From Cryptomeria japonica (Eukaryota; Streptophyta; Pinopsida; Cupressales; Cupressaceae), in contig NC_081409.1 in assembly GCF_030272615.1 (NCBI RefSeq), forward strand, positions 618,249,255 to 618,313,254: a stretch of 64,000 bases of DNA, in the 5' to 3' direction. This document shows positions 11,207-23,192 of this stretch, one piece after another. Numbering within the stretch: the stretch's first letter is position 1; the number at the start of each line of letters is the position of its first letter. Position numbers and translations under genes: made by a program. The notes beneath the pieces are model-generated. The model made no database searches. It had not been told where the DNA came from and saw nothing but the letters and a program-made list of their open reading frames with translations.

Positions 11207-11653
11207 TGTAGGATTTTGCCAAGATCAAGGGCACAATGAAAAGCATAAAAGAGACAATAGAATGACAAGAACAAACTGTATTCTCATCAATATACAAATG
11301 ATCAACTGGATTAACCAATACAATGAATAGAGGCCTGCTTATATAGGCAAGGCCATATGGATGTATGAGCACACAAATATGACATGTGACTCAATGAGAA
11401 ACAAGGGTAGGTAAGAAATACTAAGGGTAGGTAGGAGAAATAATATAATATTCCACAAGAGGTGGATGACCCACCGAATGTGGAGTGTAACAGCAAAATA
11501 AGACCACAAAAGGTGGAATTTCTCCTACAAGCTCTATCCCTAAGTGCACACTTCCCTAAGTGTCTCAAATCCAAACTACGAAGAGATGCATTATCCTAAG
11601 TTAACTTAAGTAAGTGTAATAATATCCAAAATGAATATTTATTTACACCAACA
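11207..11653 (-). repeat. 5' LTR of copia-B
   Basis: 447 bp, TG...CA, with right flank ctcat (11654-11658) matching the left flank of the element. It holds the promoter; a minus-strand TATATAA lies at 11339-11345. Nearly identical to 4807-5253. Confidence 0.95.
11339..11345 (-). promoter_or_regulatory. TATA box in copia-B 5' LTR
   Basis: TATATAA on the minus strand, roughly in the middle of the LTR and preserved in the other copy (4940-4946). A plausible RNA polymerase II core promoter; transcription was not observed. Confidence 0.55.
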
Positions 11654-11658
11654 CTCAT

Positions 11659-12220
11659 ATTGCTTGTTTCTTGTGCTTCTACTCGCATGGCTATCCAGGA
11701 TATCTTCTATCTCCTCCTTTTTTGAAGTAGTTGATGGAACATTCCACTGTGTTTCTGCTATTTCATCTTTAGTACTGCTTTCATGATACTCTGTCAAATA
11801 TAAAATATTAAATACAAGTGATATGTTAATTCCACTTAGCAACTCTACCTCATAAGCATTTCTCGAATCATGCTTCTTCATGATATTGCATGGCCCAAAT
11901 CTCTTCATCTTCAACTTATTATATGTTCCCATTTGAAACCTCTCTTTTATCAAATTAATCATGACTTCTTCTCCATTTTGAAATTTCATATATCTCCTCC
12001 TCTGATTGGCCTTATCCTTTTATTGAATATTCATCTTATTTATATGCTTTCTTACTTCATGCAAATTCTTCAAGTGCTCTGTAAAGTTCAAATTCGACCC
12101 ACTACTTTTTTCTCCTTTGTCCATCTTCCTTAATTATAAAGAATTTCTAGGACTATTTCCATATACAATCTGGAATGGTGATTTACTAATACTCCTATTG
12201 ACAAAATTATTGTACATAGG
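11659..12220 (-). pseudogene. chromovirus integrase C-terminus and start of chromodomain
   Basis: Minus strand. The order is NRSISKSPFQIVYGNSPR (around 12140-12200), a basic stretch, then an open segment (11639-11989) with KERFQMGTYNKLK, FGPCNIMKKHDSRNAYEVEL and the chromodomain beginning EEIEDILDSHASRSTRNKQYE. These are the GPY/F-like end of a Gypsy integrase and the first half of the chromodomain. The 11659 edge is the copia-B target site; the 12220 edge is the TIR-element insertion. Confidence 0.82.
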
Positions 12221-13162
12221 ATAAAAGCAAAAATTTGTGTCACGTTTCAGGCCAACTTATTAGCACAAGTGATTTTAAGTAATTCTAACTAAAAATTAAT
12301 TTTAGTCAATCATATGCACTATAGAAATTCATTATAGCTATCTTATATATGGGCCACAAATTTTCAAATTGGAATTGTCTACTAAATGTATATTTTATAC
12401 CACTTTAGGTCTAATTACCATTTTTTTTTAAACTTGATATTTCAACAACTCCTACTCTTAATTTTTTTTTTTTTTTAAATGTTAAAATACCCTTTTATAG
12501 ATCTATAAGTGAATTTTTAAAAATATATATCTTTTAATATTTTAATTATTTCTTATATTTTATATTTTTATTGAAAGTAGGTCATGAACACTAAAATATA
12601 AGGTTGATTATCTTGTAAAGGGAAAATACTAAAATTTATTTAAATTTTTTGAAGAAATAAATGCACTAGAGAAAAAGTGTATGTCAAGATATAATTTTTT
12701 TCTAATTTGGATAAATAATTAAGTAAAAAGGTCATGCCAAATGGACATAGCTATATTTCAATACATGCAACTTTTCAAATTTATTGAAATATATATATAC
12801 ATAAAAAATAGTTAAAAATATATGTTTGCACTAAAGTTTCAAGTTATCAATATTTATAAAAATAATGAAGAAAGAAAGGTAAAATTTACTATATAAAGTA
12901 TGACACCTTGTGTAACTTCAATTTCAGCATTTTATTAGCAACTGAATTATAGTATTTACTTTATAAGAAAACATATTCAAATAAGTTTTTAAATTTTAAA
13001 AAAAATTAGAAACATAAAATACACAGAAAAAATAAATTTTGTTAGCTTACATCATTTCAAAATTCAAAACATATATTTTACTTTCTATTGATTCAATTCA
13101 AAAATTTGAATCAACATTGGCCATTTCCTTTATTAAAGTATGACACAACTTTGTGCTTTTAC
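12221..13162. mobile_element. 0.94-kb non-autonomous TIR element in the integrase
   Basis: Ends at 12221-12242 and 13141-13162 are inverted repeats, 19 of 22 bases matching (ataaaagc...tgtgtca against the complement of tgacaca...gcttttac). The 900-bp interior is very AT-rich and non-coding. The integrase frame stops at 13163 and resumes at 12220, so this is an insertion rather than part of the retroelement. The target duplication is short or eroded (a 3-bp cca/cct is possible), so the superfamily is left open. Confidence 0.65.
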
Positions 13163-13960
13163 TCTGGAACAAACTTCACCAGTGGTAAAATAAAATCACA
13201 TCTCATGGGCTTATCTCTTACTAAGAATTATAGAAGCTTACCCAAACTTGTGTTCACATCTTTAGTCTACCAAAAGGTATGTGAATGGTATTTTGAGCTA
13301 AACTTCAAATTTGTCTTCAACATTTTCTACAATGTCCTTCAAAAGTACCCAACAAACTTGGTGTCTCTATTTGAAACTATACTCTTTGGTACACCATGTT
13401 ATCTCGCTACCTCTCTAAAAAATAACTATGATACATGAACAACAACATTGGTCTTCTTACAATAAATAAAATGTGCCATCCTCAAGAATTTGTCCATGAC
13501 CACAAAAATGGAATCATGTCCTCTCAGAGTCCTCAATAAATTAAGAACAAAATCCATACTAATATCATTCATGGCCTCTTTGGTATAGGTAATGGCTGAT
13601 ACAACCTTGTATTATACTTGGTGTCTTTTGCCATCTAACATACTCTACAACTTTTCACAAACTTCAAAGCATCTTCCTACAATTATGACCAATAATGATG
13701 CTTACTGACAAGAGAAATAGTCTTATGCTAACCAAAGTGTCTAGCCAATCCTCCACTATACTTCTCTTTGATCAGGTTCCCCTCATGGAACTCTTTGAAA
13801 TGCACAACTGTCTTCCTTTGAATAACATCATATCTTGGATTATAAAATCCAACAACTTGGTCTTGTCTCAAGTAATAGGTTCCATGCAAGCCCTCCAAGC
13901 CTCTCCAAAGTCAAGATCTTTTTGATACAAACTCTTGAGTTCATCGAACCAAACTTTGAT
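13163..13960 (-). pseudogene. chromovirus integrase core
   Basis: Minus strand, several frames. Recognisable are the zinc-binding HHCC remnant (13640-13720), a [24 protein letters not shown] block with the first catalytic Asp, HGVPKSIVSNRDTKFVGYF with the second, and the SLGKLL-like block near 13170-13230 after the degraded glutamate region. Stops and frame changes are frequent. The core would join cDNA ends to target DNA; this copy cannot. Confidence 0.75.
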
Positions 13961-14590
13961 CTACATCTCTATTAATAAATTTTTCCTTCTACTTAAGGCA
14001 TCTACAACCTTGTTAGAATTTGCACTCCTATCCTCAATAAAAAAATTGTAACTCTGCAAAAACTCGACCCATTTCAAATGTCTTTGATTCAAATTTCCCT
14101 AGCTATTCAAATATTATAAATCTTGATGATCAGTAAATAAATAAAACACTTTAGGTAAAACATAATGTCTCCATTTTCTCAATGCTTGAACTATAGCATA
14201 AAACTCCTGATCATAAATAGAATATTTTCTTGTGGCACCATTCAACTTTTCACTAAAATAAGAAATGGATTTTCCCTCCTGGCTCAAAATAGCTCTAATG
14301 GTATTGCTAATAGTATCACAATCTACCTAAAATACCTTATTAAAATTTGGAAGTGCTAAAATAGGTTTCTCTATAAATTTTCTTTTCAACAAATCGAAAC
14401 TCCTTGCTGCTACGACAATCCACTTAAACTCTTTTCTTTCCCCTCTCATTGTTTTAGTTGAGGGTCCACAAATACTACTGAAATTTTTGATAAATTTTGT
14501 GTTAAAACTATCCAACCCATGAAAATATCTCACCTCAGTAGCACCTTGGAGTAGGCCATCAAGGATATCCTTCACTTTCTCTAGGTCCAT
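13961..14590 (-). pseudogene. chromovirus RNase H and RT connection
   Basis: Minus strand. An open part (14327-14590) carries VKDILD, a GATEVRYFHGLDSF block, FIKNFS and ILALPNFNKVF, the connection typical of Gypsy RT-RNase H. Beyond it one reads a CDTISN remnant, ILSQEGKSI, YFSEKLN, YSIYDQEFYAIV, a WRHYVLP block and FTDHQDL, the RNase H series. A stop and small shifts break it at 14326 and beyond. Confidence 0.8.
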
Positions 14591-15290
14591 TTTAAGACTA
14601 TATGCTGAGAAAACAAATCATAGATACGCTAACTCCTTCTTCACAAAAGTGCACTTCTTTAGATTTCAATTACTTTTTATCTTAACTTCTCAAAGACCCC
14701 ATGAATATGCATTATATTCTCTTCCAATGTCTTATTCAAAATCGGGATATCATCTACATAAATAATAACAAACTTACTCAAAAAATCTTTCAATATCTTG
14801 TTCATGAGTTGCATGAATGTGGTCAATGCATTGGTTAGCCCAAAAGGCATGAATAACCACTCATACATGCCCTCCTTTGTTTTGAAGGCTATTTTCCATT
14901 CATCTCCTTCTATAATCTAAATTTGGTGATATCCACCCTTCAGATCTATCTTTGTGAAGTACTTAGCTCCACTCAAATAATCTATAATGTCATACACCCT
15001 CAACAAGGTAAATACATACTTGATAGTAATCTTATTGATAGCTCAACAGTTTATACACATCCTCCATTCTTTATTTTTCTTTGGTGATAGAACTGCAGGT
15101 ACTCCACATGGAATCAAACTCTCTCGAATCAACCCTTTCTATAATAACTCTTGCACTTGTCTATTCAACTATTCACTCTATGTTGGAGACATTCTATGGG
15201 GTACTTTTTTGGCAAACTGGCTACATGAATTGGGTTCATCTAATGACTAATATTCCTCACCGATAGTAATTCATCAGGTGCATTATGAGA
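14591..15290 (-). pseudogene. chromovirus reverse transcriptase
   Basis: Minus strand. In order: a [16 protein letters not shown] block, [54 protein letters not shown] and the catalytic VIIYVDDI (near 14750-14775). These are RT motifs 1-5 of Ty3/Gypsy. The piece 14677-14868 is open; stops and frame changes separate it from the rest. Confidence 0.85.
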
Positions 15291-15770
15291 TATAATATCT
15301 TAAAACTCATCCAACAAATCTACAACTTCCATAGGTACATAGTCTACTTCCCCTTTATCAACTTTAAGAATTAAAGAAAAACACATATTCTTATTCTTCA
15401 TGCCTTCTATAAATTTTCTTCCATCAACTAACCATATTCTTGCATTACTACATACCTTTCCCTTGATCTCCTTCAATGGTTTCAACTTGTGTTTGACACC
15501 ATCATTTATCAAAGAATAGGTATTTCCATACCCATCATGTACTACATCATGATCAAATTACCATGGTCTCCCTAATAACATATTAAAAACATCCATAGGC
15601 ATAATATTATATAATATCTCATCATGAGAGTTTCTAATCTTAAATTTTACCAAACATTGTTCATTGACCAAAGCCTCATGGTCCTTCTGCAACCAAGCAA
15701 TCTGATAGGGGTTTGGGTGTCTTCTTCTTACTAACTTCATTTTACTATCCATATCCTTATAAATAAGGTT
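15291..15770 (-). pseudogene. chromovirus protease region
   Basis: Minus strand. One open piece (15558-15752) has NPYQIAWLQK, a VNEQCLVKFKI block and MPMDVFNMLLGRPW, the C-terminal half of a retropepsin-like domain in conifer-type Gypsy polyproteins. A second (15300-15512) holds KHKLKPLKEIKGK and leads to RT. The active-site Asp region just upstream (15760-15830) is poorly preserved. Assignment rests on the LLGRPW end and position. Confidence 0.7.
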
Positions 15771-16207
15771 ATATGTACTACCATTATCTATAATGACATT
15801 GCAAAGTTTATCGTTACACTTACATCTTGTGCAAAATATTTAGGTTGGTTCCTTCTCATCACTCTTCTAGTAACAAGAACCTATCCTCTCTCTACATCTT
15901 CATAATGTGATGACTTAACATCTTCATCTACATGGGAAACTTGTGAATTACTCTTAGTTCTTCTATATGTCTTCCCTTGATGTTGGGGAGACTTGTAAGC
16001 TCTATGATCTTCTTGTACAAATTGGAAACATGTTCCACGGAAGTCTCTTCTTCTTGGTCTTGATCATCTTCCTCTTCCCCTTTGATCTCCATTATTTTGA
16101 TCATGAGGATGGTAGGAATTATTTTCCCTCTAATTTTGATTGCTACTTGAGTCATCATTCTTCTTTTGGTCTTCATTTCATCATGCATAGGACCAACCAC
16201 CAATCTT
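15771..16207 (-). pseudogene. chromovirus gag, C-terminal part
   Basis: Minus strand. It joins 41628 on the far side of copia-C. Includes a Lys-rich and then Glu/Asp-rich segment (EGEEEDDQDQEEETS near 16045-16085) and ends towards the protease. No clear CCHC knuckle was found. The 5 bp atctt at 16203-16207 flank copia-C. Confidence 0.65.
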
Positions 16208-16636
16208 TGTTGGCCATTTGGTGGAATTGATTATGTGTTGCATTGATGTTTTGTCATCGATGCCAACACTAGTTGTTTGGATGCTTTACCGACACTCTTC
16301 TAGTCCTGGTAGGTTGAGTTATTTTTTGGTTAACTTGGATCCAACATGATCTAGTAGGTTCCGATATAGTCTAGTGATGGAATTGGTTTGGTCATGATAC
16401 TTATACTCATATTTGGTCTGTTGGTTTTGGTCTGGTGATCAGATGCTATTTTGCTTGCTTAGAAGATTGGTTTCTTCTTCTGGCAAGGGTTTCACCAGAA
16501 GAGCTTTTGATGGAAATATTTGATGAACTGCATAAGTGGTGTTGGTGCAACTTCTGATGGAGTTCCTATAATTTGAGACAACTAATTCATCCCTCCCCCC
16601 TCTTAGTTGTCATCCGGTTATTTGAACTGTCTAACA
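16208..16636 (+). repeat. 5' LTR of copia-C, internally deleted
   Basis: Starts TGTTGG and ends TCTAACA like the 3' copy but is only 429 bp against 1197. The first about 355 bp and the last about 75 bp match 40426-40780 and 41550-41622. About 770 bp between them are missing, so the deletion occurred after integration. Confidence 0.88.
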
Positions 16637-16638
16637 AT

Positions 16639-16650
16639 TGGTATTAAAGC
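16639..16650 (+). promoter_or_regulatory. primer-binding site of copia-C
   Basis: TGGTATTAAAGC, 10 of 12 matches to the initiator-Met site TGGTATCAGAGC, two bases after the LTR end. Confidence 0.8.
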
Positions 16651-16689
16651 TTTGGTCCTCTCTACATAAAGCTTAACCTCTTGAGGACT

Positions 16690-17640
16690 ATGGTGACTAA
16701 CAGTTCAAGTGCATCCAGTTCTTCTAGAGCTATCTTTGGAAGGGATATTCCAAGGCTTAATGGAACAAATTACACAGTATGGAAGATTTGGATGGAGACT
16801 CATCTGAGATGTCTTGGCAAGGAGATTTGGGAGATCACATAGAATGGTGTCACACCCTATAATATGGGATTTGACAATCCTCCTCCAGCAAACCTGGACA
16901 AGGAGCTTGAGAATGATTGTGGAGAAAGAGAAGCCCTTTTGTGCACACTTTCTGATCACCAAATATTAAGATTAACCGACAAATCATCTGGAAAGGCTAT
17001 ATGGGGCGAATTGGATTGTTAATGAAGGTGACCCTATAGTGAAGATTGCTAAACTTGATGGTTACCGAGTGAGATATGAAAACTTGAAGATGGAAGAAGA
17101 TGAAAGGATTATTGCATTCATGGAAAGGATAAATGAGATTGTTATGGGAATTCAATGTTGTGGTGGAACTCTGAGCAAAGATGAAATTGTTTCTAAAGTC
17201 TTGAGAGCCCTACCAATGACTTACAAAATGAAGGCTACTTCTATTAATGAGTTGAGAACAATGGCTAATACATCTGTCAATAGAGATACCTCTGTTGGGA
17301 AACTATCTACTTTTCAACTTGAAGAATTTGGACCTTCTGGAGTTGTGAAGACTAAACCTTCCTTTCATGCATATTCATCTACAATCGGTAAGAAAGACTA
17401 GAAATATTTATATACAAAGGAATTGGATGATATGAAAAGAGAAGATGATGAGTTTGAGCAACTTGAAGAACTATTTTCTAGAAGAGTACCTAAAGGACTG
17501 ATAGGAAGTAAGTATGAAGGAAAATAACCTTTTAAATGTTTTGCATGTAGTAAGATTGGTAATTTTGCATCTAGATTCTTGAAAGAAATTCAAGATTTGA
17601 AGAAAGAGTTATAAGATCATTTAAACCTAACCCTGGATAT
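16690..17640 (+). pseudogene. copia-C gag
   Basis: ATG at 16690 opens a frame with FGRDIPRLNGTNYTVWK, a standard copia gag beginning, then a stop near 16842. An open segment (17039-17401) has the UBN2 features EDERIIAFMERINEI and VLRALPMTYK. A zinc-knuckle remnant (CFACSKIGNFAS near 17537-17575) lacks its last Cys. Several stops and frame changes are present. Confidence 0.82.
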
Positions 17641-17779
17641 CAGAACAAGTATAAATACAAGAAAAACAAAGAAAATCATTCTACATAGCGGATGAGGAAG
17701 GAATTACTGATTCATATGATGAACCGACAAAAGACTCTGCTAGTGGATTTGGCAATGGGAAGGAATGGGTGTTCCTGGC

Positions 17780-19231
17780 TGTCAAGGAAGATGATCTAGC
17801 ATTGGAAGAGAATGTACCTGAATAGAAGGCACTTGCTGCTAATATTGAAGACAAGGATGAATGGGTAATTGACAGTGATTGTTCACATTATATGACTGGA
17901 GATATAGGGAAGTTTATGTCTTTGCAATAATTTGATGGTGGTCTAGTTATATTTGGAGATGATAAAGCATGTATTATCAAAGCAAAAGAAAAGTTATTTC
18001 ATTGGATGGTGAGAACAATAATGACAATGTTTATTATGTTGAAGGTTTGAGGCATAATCTTTTGAGTGTAGGACAATTGGTAGATAAGGGATTTCAATTA
18101 TAGTTCAAGGATTGAAAATGTAAAATCATTAATAGATCTGTCTTGGAAATTGCAACCGGTACACAAACAAAAGGTAATATATTCCATTTGAACTCCGGTG
18201 AGAAGACATGTTTGATTACATAGATTGATGAGAGTTGGCTATGGAATAAAAGGTTGTGTCATGTGAATTTTGATTGCATTGTGAAGATCAGTTCAACTAA
18301 GGCGATTAGGGATATACCTATGATTATGAAGCCCTATAATTTGGCATGTAAAGAATGTCAAATGGGTAAACAAGAAAAAACCTCTTTTAGAAGTATACAA
18401 GATAAATCAAATGATGTTCTTGATCTTATTCATACTGATTTGTGTGGCCCTGCTAGAGTTAAAAGTTTTCATGGTGATAGATATTTCATGCTAATCATTG
18501 ATGATTATTCTAGAATGATGTGGGTTACTTTTTTGAGAGAAAAAAAGCATTTGAAAAGTTTAAAATATTTAATGCTAAAGTGGAAATTCAGATAGTATTG
18601 AAGATTAAATGTTTGAGATCAAATCATGGTGGAGAATTTACATCTGGTGAGTTTAATAACTTTTGTGACAAGAATGGTATAAGAAGAATTTTTTGCTCCC
18701 TGGACACCTTAGCAAAATGGAGTTGTGGAAAGGAAGAACAAAACTGTCTTGGATGTTGCTATACCAATGATGATGGAAGCTAGTCTACCTCATATCTACT
18801 GGAGACAAGCAGTGAGCACAACAATTTATACATTCAACAGAGTATATATCAAAGGAAAAACCAGTAAGACACCTTATAAATTATGGTTTGGAAATACACC
18901 TACAGTTAAGTATTTCAGAATTTTTGGTAATAAATGTTATATCAGGAGAGATAATATTATTGGGAAATTTGATACTAGATGTGATGAAGGCATGGTTCTT
19001 GGTCATTATAATGAAATAAAATTATATAGATGTTATAACAAGAGATTGCAGAGAATTGTGGGGAGTTCTAATGTCAAAGTAGATGAGCTAAACATAAGTC
19101 AAATGAGAGTTTATGAGAAGGAATCGATAGTGGACATGATTATATTTGAACTGGTAGCACCTTTACCAAAACAGAGAGTTGAACCAGTTACTCTAGCAAC
19201 ATCAGAGAATTCTACAGTAACTGAAGAATAG
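17780..19231 (+). pseudogene. copia-C protease and integrase
   Basis: Protease remnant WVIDSDCSHYMTG near 17859-17900 (the usual DSGAS is DSDCS). The pre-integrase block is degraded. Integrase follows in overlapping frames: ACKECQMGKQ with the zinc cysteines, LIHTDLCGPARV (first Asp), SNHGGEFTSGEF (where the second Asp is expected, TDNG is SNHG) and ERKNKTVLDVA (Glu). A trailing frame (18725-19231) runs into the linker before RT. Confidence 0.82.
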
Positions 19232-19267
19232 GGAAGAGGAATAGAAAGTCAAAAGACTCCTAGGTAT

Positions 19268-20301
19268 GTGAGAGTGAATCATTCAGAAGATCAAATCATT
19301 GGGGATAAAAGCAATGGAGTGATGACAAGAAGAAGACTGGACACTAATGAGGTATGTTTAATTTCACAAGTTGAACTGGTATTAGTAATTGAGACATGTA
19401 AAGATGAATATTGGTTGAAATATATGGAAGAAGAATTAGATCAGATTGAGAAAAATAACACATGGGCATTGGTTCTCTGGCCTAAAAATAAAAATGTTAT
19501 TGGAACTAAATGGGTTTTTAATAAATTGAATGAGGATGGTCAAGTTATAAGGAACAAGGCTATATTGGTTTGTAAAGGATATTCTTAGAAGGAAGGAATT
19601 GATTATGGAGAGACTTTTTCACCTGTAGCTAGGATTGAAGCTGTAAGATTATTTCTTGCCTATGCTGCTTATAAAAACTACAAGGTTTATTAGATGGATG
19701 TTAAATGTGCATTTTTGAATGGGGTTCTTGATGAGGAAGTTTATATTGAGCACCCTGATGGTTTTTCACTATTAGATGATATATGGTTTGTAGGTTAAAG
19801 AAAGCCTTATATGGATTGAAACAAGCACCTAGAGCTTGGTATGCAAGGCTAGATAAATATCTTTTGAAGATTGGTTTTAATAAGGGTAGTGCTGACAGTA
19901 ATTTATATTATAAGATCACTAATGATGATATATTGATTATTGAAGTATTTGTTGATGACATTATTTTTGGAGGTGAAGATAAGTTATGCATAGAATTTTC
20001 TAAGAATATGGAGAAAGAATTTGAGATGTCTATGATAGGTGAGATGAAATTTTTCTTAGGTTTGCAGATTACTCAGACTAACAAAGGTATTTTTATCTAT
20101 CAAACTAAACATTCTAAGGAATTGTTGAAGAAATTTGGTATGGGAGATTCTCAACTGGTAAGTACTCCTATGTTTACAAGTGAGAAATTGACAAGAAGAG
20201 ATATTTCTACACCAGTAAATCTTACAAGATACAAAACTATGATTGGAGGTCTGCTTTATTTGACTCAGACTAGGCCTGATATTATGAATGTTGTTTGTAT
20301 T
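19268..20301 (+). pseudogene. copia-C reverse transcriptase, cut by CACTA
   Basis: RVT_2 series: NNTWALV, TKWVFNKLNEDG, an altered [15 protein letters not shown] block, MDVKCAFLNG, YGLKQAPRAWYARL, VFVDDIIFGG (near 19945-19975) and TRPDIMNVVC. Open from 19783 to the insertion; before that there are stops near 19587 and 19693. The break at 20301 carries the att target triplet repeated at 39481-39483. Confidence 0.88.
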
Positions 20302-20520
20302 CGCTAATACATTTAGCCTAAAATTCTGATGGAGGTTTCTGATGGAGAAGGTATATTGTGATCAAACTTGAATTTTTTTTGAAAAAATGCCTGATTTCCT
20401 CGGAATTCCGATGATAATTTAACATTTGGTTTCGACGTAGAAGGAATTGGCAATGACATTAGGGTTTTTTTAGAAAAAGTGCCCGCGTTCGTCAAAATTC
20501 CGACAACCGCGTGCATTACT
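20302..20520. repeat. left terminal and subterminal repeats of the CACTA element
   Basis: Begins CGCTAATAC. Within 220 bp there are several copies of a motif such as attctgatgg, ggaattccgatgat and aaattccgacaacc, the same as at 39153-39480. In CACTA elements such arrays bind transposase. Confidence 0.75.
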
Positions 20521-20568
20521 TAAAAAAAAAAGAAAATACGAAGTCATTTCATAAATCCCGCCTCTCAT

Positions 20569-20775
20569 TTGTCCCGCCTCTGGAGCGAACCTGTGGGTTT
20601 AATCATGGTGGGGAAGATCATTGGTCACATTCCCAAGGAACTGCCCCAAGTAGAGCTAGAACTAAGATTGCTGGAAGCTCTGGAGATTTACCACCCTGTC
20701 AAATTACAAGGTTGCCCTCATTTTAATCCCTTCCATTATTTTATTCAAGAGAATCATATTGTTCCCTTTTTCTGA
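20569..20775 (+). pseudogene. possible EAF7/CT20 (NuA4 subunit) gene fragment
   Basis: A short frame reading VELELRLLEALEIYHPVKLQG then a His-Phe pair. This resembles the conserved core of plant EAF7/CT20-type proteins (MRG-binding subunits of the NuA4 acetyltransferase), where an EALEIYPP-KLQG-HRHF pattern occurs; the comparison is from memory. Only about 45 residues match, with no promoter or further exons. It lies just inside the CACTA left end, as expected of a captured exon. Confidence 0.38.
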
Positions 20776-22678
20776 GTTTTGTATGAAAATAATGATCATA
20801 AACTAAAAATAATTGGTATGGCATGGATGGTGTGTCATTGTGATGCACAGTTTATCTGATAATTTTGTATGCACTTATTTGGTTTTTCTTGGTGAGGCCA
20901 ACTTTAATGCAGTAAAAACAATGCTTTGATCACATTCTTGAATATTTATAAATCGAGTCACACTTGAATGTCGCCTATAATTGTTATGCTACAACTTAAT
21001 CACATGTCTAGTGGAGTAATAGATGACCTTATTTTGCTAGATGGATTTGGCAATTGGGTCATACTGTCATGAGTGTCTCCCATTACAATTGCATTGTAAC
21101 CTTGTAGACCACAACTATGGGATGCATATGGGACAACTCACTGCTTAAACTTTAAATCAGAATACTTCCACGGCCAAGGGTTTAAACTTAAAACCTGTAC
21201 ATATACTATTGCTGTCCATAACTGAGAAATAACTACGAAAACCTAGATGAGCTGTTGTTTCTCAATTTATATGGATATATATGTGTTGGTGTTTCCTGCT
21301 AGTTCTTAGATGTTCTCTAAAGAACAGTCATATCTTCATTAGTTTACTAATTTGAAAGAAATTAGGAAAGGTCTAGTACCAGCTTGTAGAGTCACTATAA
21401 AAGTTTTAAAAGAAGATTGTGATTTACCTTCCTCTAAATGTGTTACTAGTATAGGGAGATCCTCTATCCTCTACTTCCTTGATCTTCTTGAGACCTATTC
21501 ATTCTTATAGTATGTAGTTTAGTTAATTCATATATCATACTAAAAACCCCATCTTCATTATTTTCATCATTGATCTTTGAGAACAGATTCAAAAAAGTCA
21601 TATTGCTTATAGAGATATATGTCTTCTTCTACTACACCCCTCCATGATATTGCATTAGTCATGTAGACTAATTTAACAATTGTGTCCTTACAAGAGCAAT
21701 TTGAAGTGATGTGGCAAAGCTTGTTGCAAATATAGTAGATTATAGTTTTGGATCGAGGCTTGGGATACTTGCACTTGCAAAGGTAAGTGTGTTCGGAGCA
21801 TGAAAATGATGATGATTAAAGGATCACTTACAAAAAAATGAGTTTGTATTTTTTGTGAGAGTAATGCTTGTGAGTAAAGGGCTAGCAACCAAAGGGGCTA
21901 GTTTAAGGAAAGTAAGGATCACGAGACGCGTTTTATTGCTTAGTAAAATTTTGAATATATTTGTTCTAATTGATGAAATGAATTATTTCAATTTGAGCCA
22001 TATCAATGAGATGAATCAAAGAATAAGTAGCAATAATTGTTGGTGTAATAGGGATATTACCTAGCTACTTCCACTATTAGGTCATTTTTATGCCTTATCA
22101 TTTAAGTTTACTTAAGGTATACATAGGATACTTATCACTTTATGTCTCATATCATAAGATTAAGATACTTTCATAATCTTATGATATCCTACATGTCTCA
22201 TCTTGACCTATATAATCAAGGGGTTCTATTTATAATCTCATTCATTCATATTGTAAACTTGCATTCATTGATAGGAATATAGTTTATTCATGTCATATTG
22301 ATCTTCTCATTTTGTTGTGCTTTCCATTATACCTCTAGATCTTGGGTGGCTATCTCTATAGTCAAATCTTAAAATATTTACCTTTCTAGATTCTATAAAA
22401 GAAATGGTTTTATCAATAATATCATATGGAATAGCTTCTAAATATTTGCATTTGATAACAATATTGTTAGAGAATTTTTCTTTATAGGAAAATAATCTAA
22501 ACTAGACTTTTTTTTTCAAGCTAAGACAAAACAAAGTAAGGTAGTACAATAATCACTTTCTCTAAATTGAGATTTTTTGGCAAAAGTTTCCAAAAAAATC
22601 TCTAAATTAGTCACATAAACATACTTTCTCACTATCTTCCCCTCCATATAACCCCTTGGATCAAACAAGGGTATAATT
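20776..22678. other. CACTA interior, no gene recognised
   Basis: AT-rich and non-coding. Around 22038-22345 there is a stretch beginning tgttggtgtaatag with a TATA-like ctatataatcaagg inside, which could be a piece of a copia-type LTR; no partner copy was found in the window. Otherwise nothing supportable. Confidence 0.4.
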
Positions 22679-23192
22679 TTGAATGCTCTCAAGTTATACA
22701 TAGTAATATCTTTGTCACATTGTTTTAAGTTTCATATCTCATGGCAGTGGTTACTCTTGTCATATGATTGCTATTGTGTAGATGGGTCCTTGAGCCCTGG
22801 TTTAATCCCATTTTTTTATCTATATCAAAGATATTCTTGGCATCCTCACTCAATGGCGATCAAGCTCTCCCTACCCAGATTAACCTATCTCTAAATTTGG
22901 AAAATGGGTGCAGAAGTTTGAGTATGAGTACTCTTCGGTTATTTGTCATTCTTGTAAGGAGAAAAATAATGATGAAACTTTCCCTATTTCTCAGGAGATT
23001 CAAAATATTGATTCTAATCAAGGGAGTTCCCCTTTGGATTGTTCAAGGATATATAATGCTTTGGGTTCTAATGATGGATGTGCCAATGATATTATGTCCC
23101 TTCATTATCTCACGAAAATAGGATTTGGAGAGAAGGGTCCTTCCTTTGTGCTCAATCAAAGAGCTTTGGATCAATTTTTTAAACCACCCTAA
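22679..23192 (+). pseudogene. LINE ORF1-like zinc-knuckle relic
   Basis: In two frames one can read a segment LPTQINLSLN followed, after a small shift, by VQKFEYEYSSVICHSCKEK. A hydrophobic-beta strand then (V)QK-EYE--P--C--C is the layout of the DUF4283/CCHC region in ORF1 of plant LINE elements. The later knuckle residues are gone. No endonuclease or RT is nearby, so this is a short relic or a captured piece. Confidence 0.35.

Larger units (their letters stand above)
4807..11653 (-). mobile_element. Ty1/copia LTR retrotransposon, structurally complete (copia-B)
   Basis: Both LTRs are 447 bp with TG...CA ends (4807-5253 and 11207-11653), flanked by the 5-bp duplication ctcat (4802-4806 and 11654-11658). 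A perfect initiator-Met primer site lies at 11195-11206 and a G-rich tract at the other end. One reading frame, 9593 down to 5523, carries gag, protease, integrase, RT and RNase H in copia order, closed only by point stops. The LTRs differ by about five transitions by eye, so this is the youngest datable insertion in the window. It lies inside the chromovirus chromodomain. Confidence 0.95.

Noticed and set aside
13088-13438. 116-codon plus-strand frame
   Set aside because: Antisense of the chromovirus integrase core.
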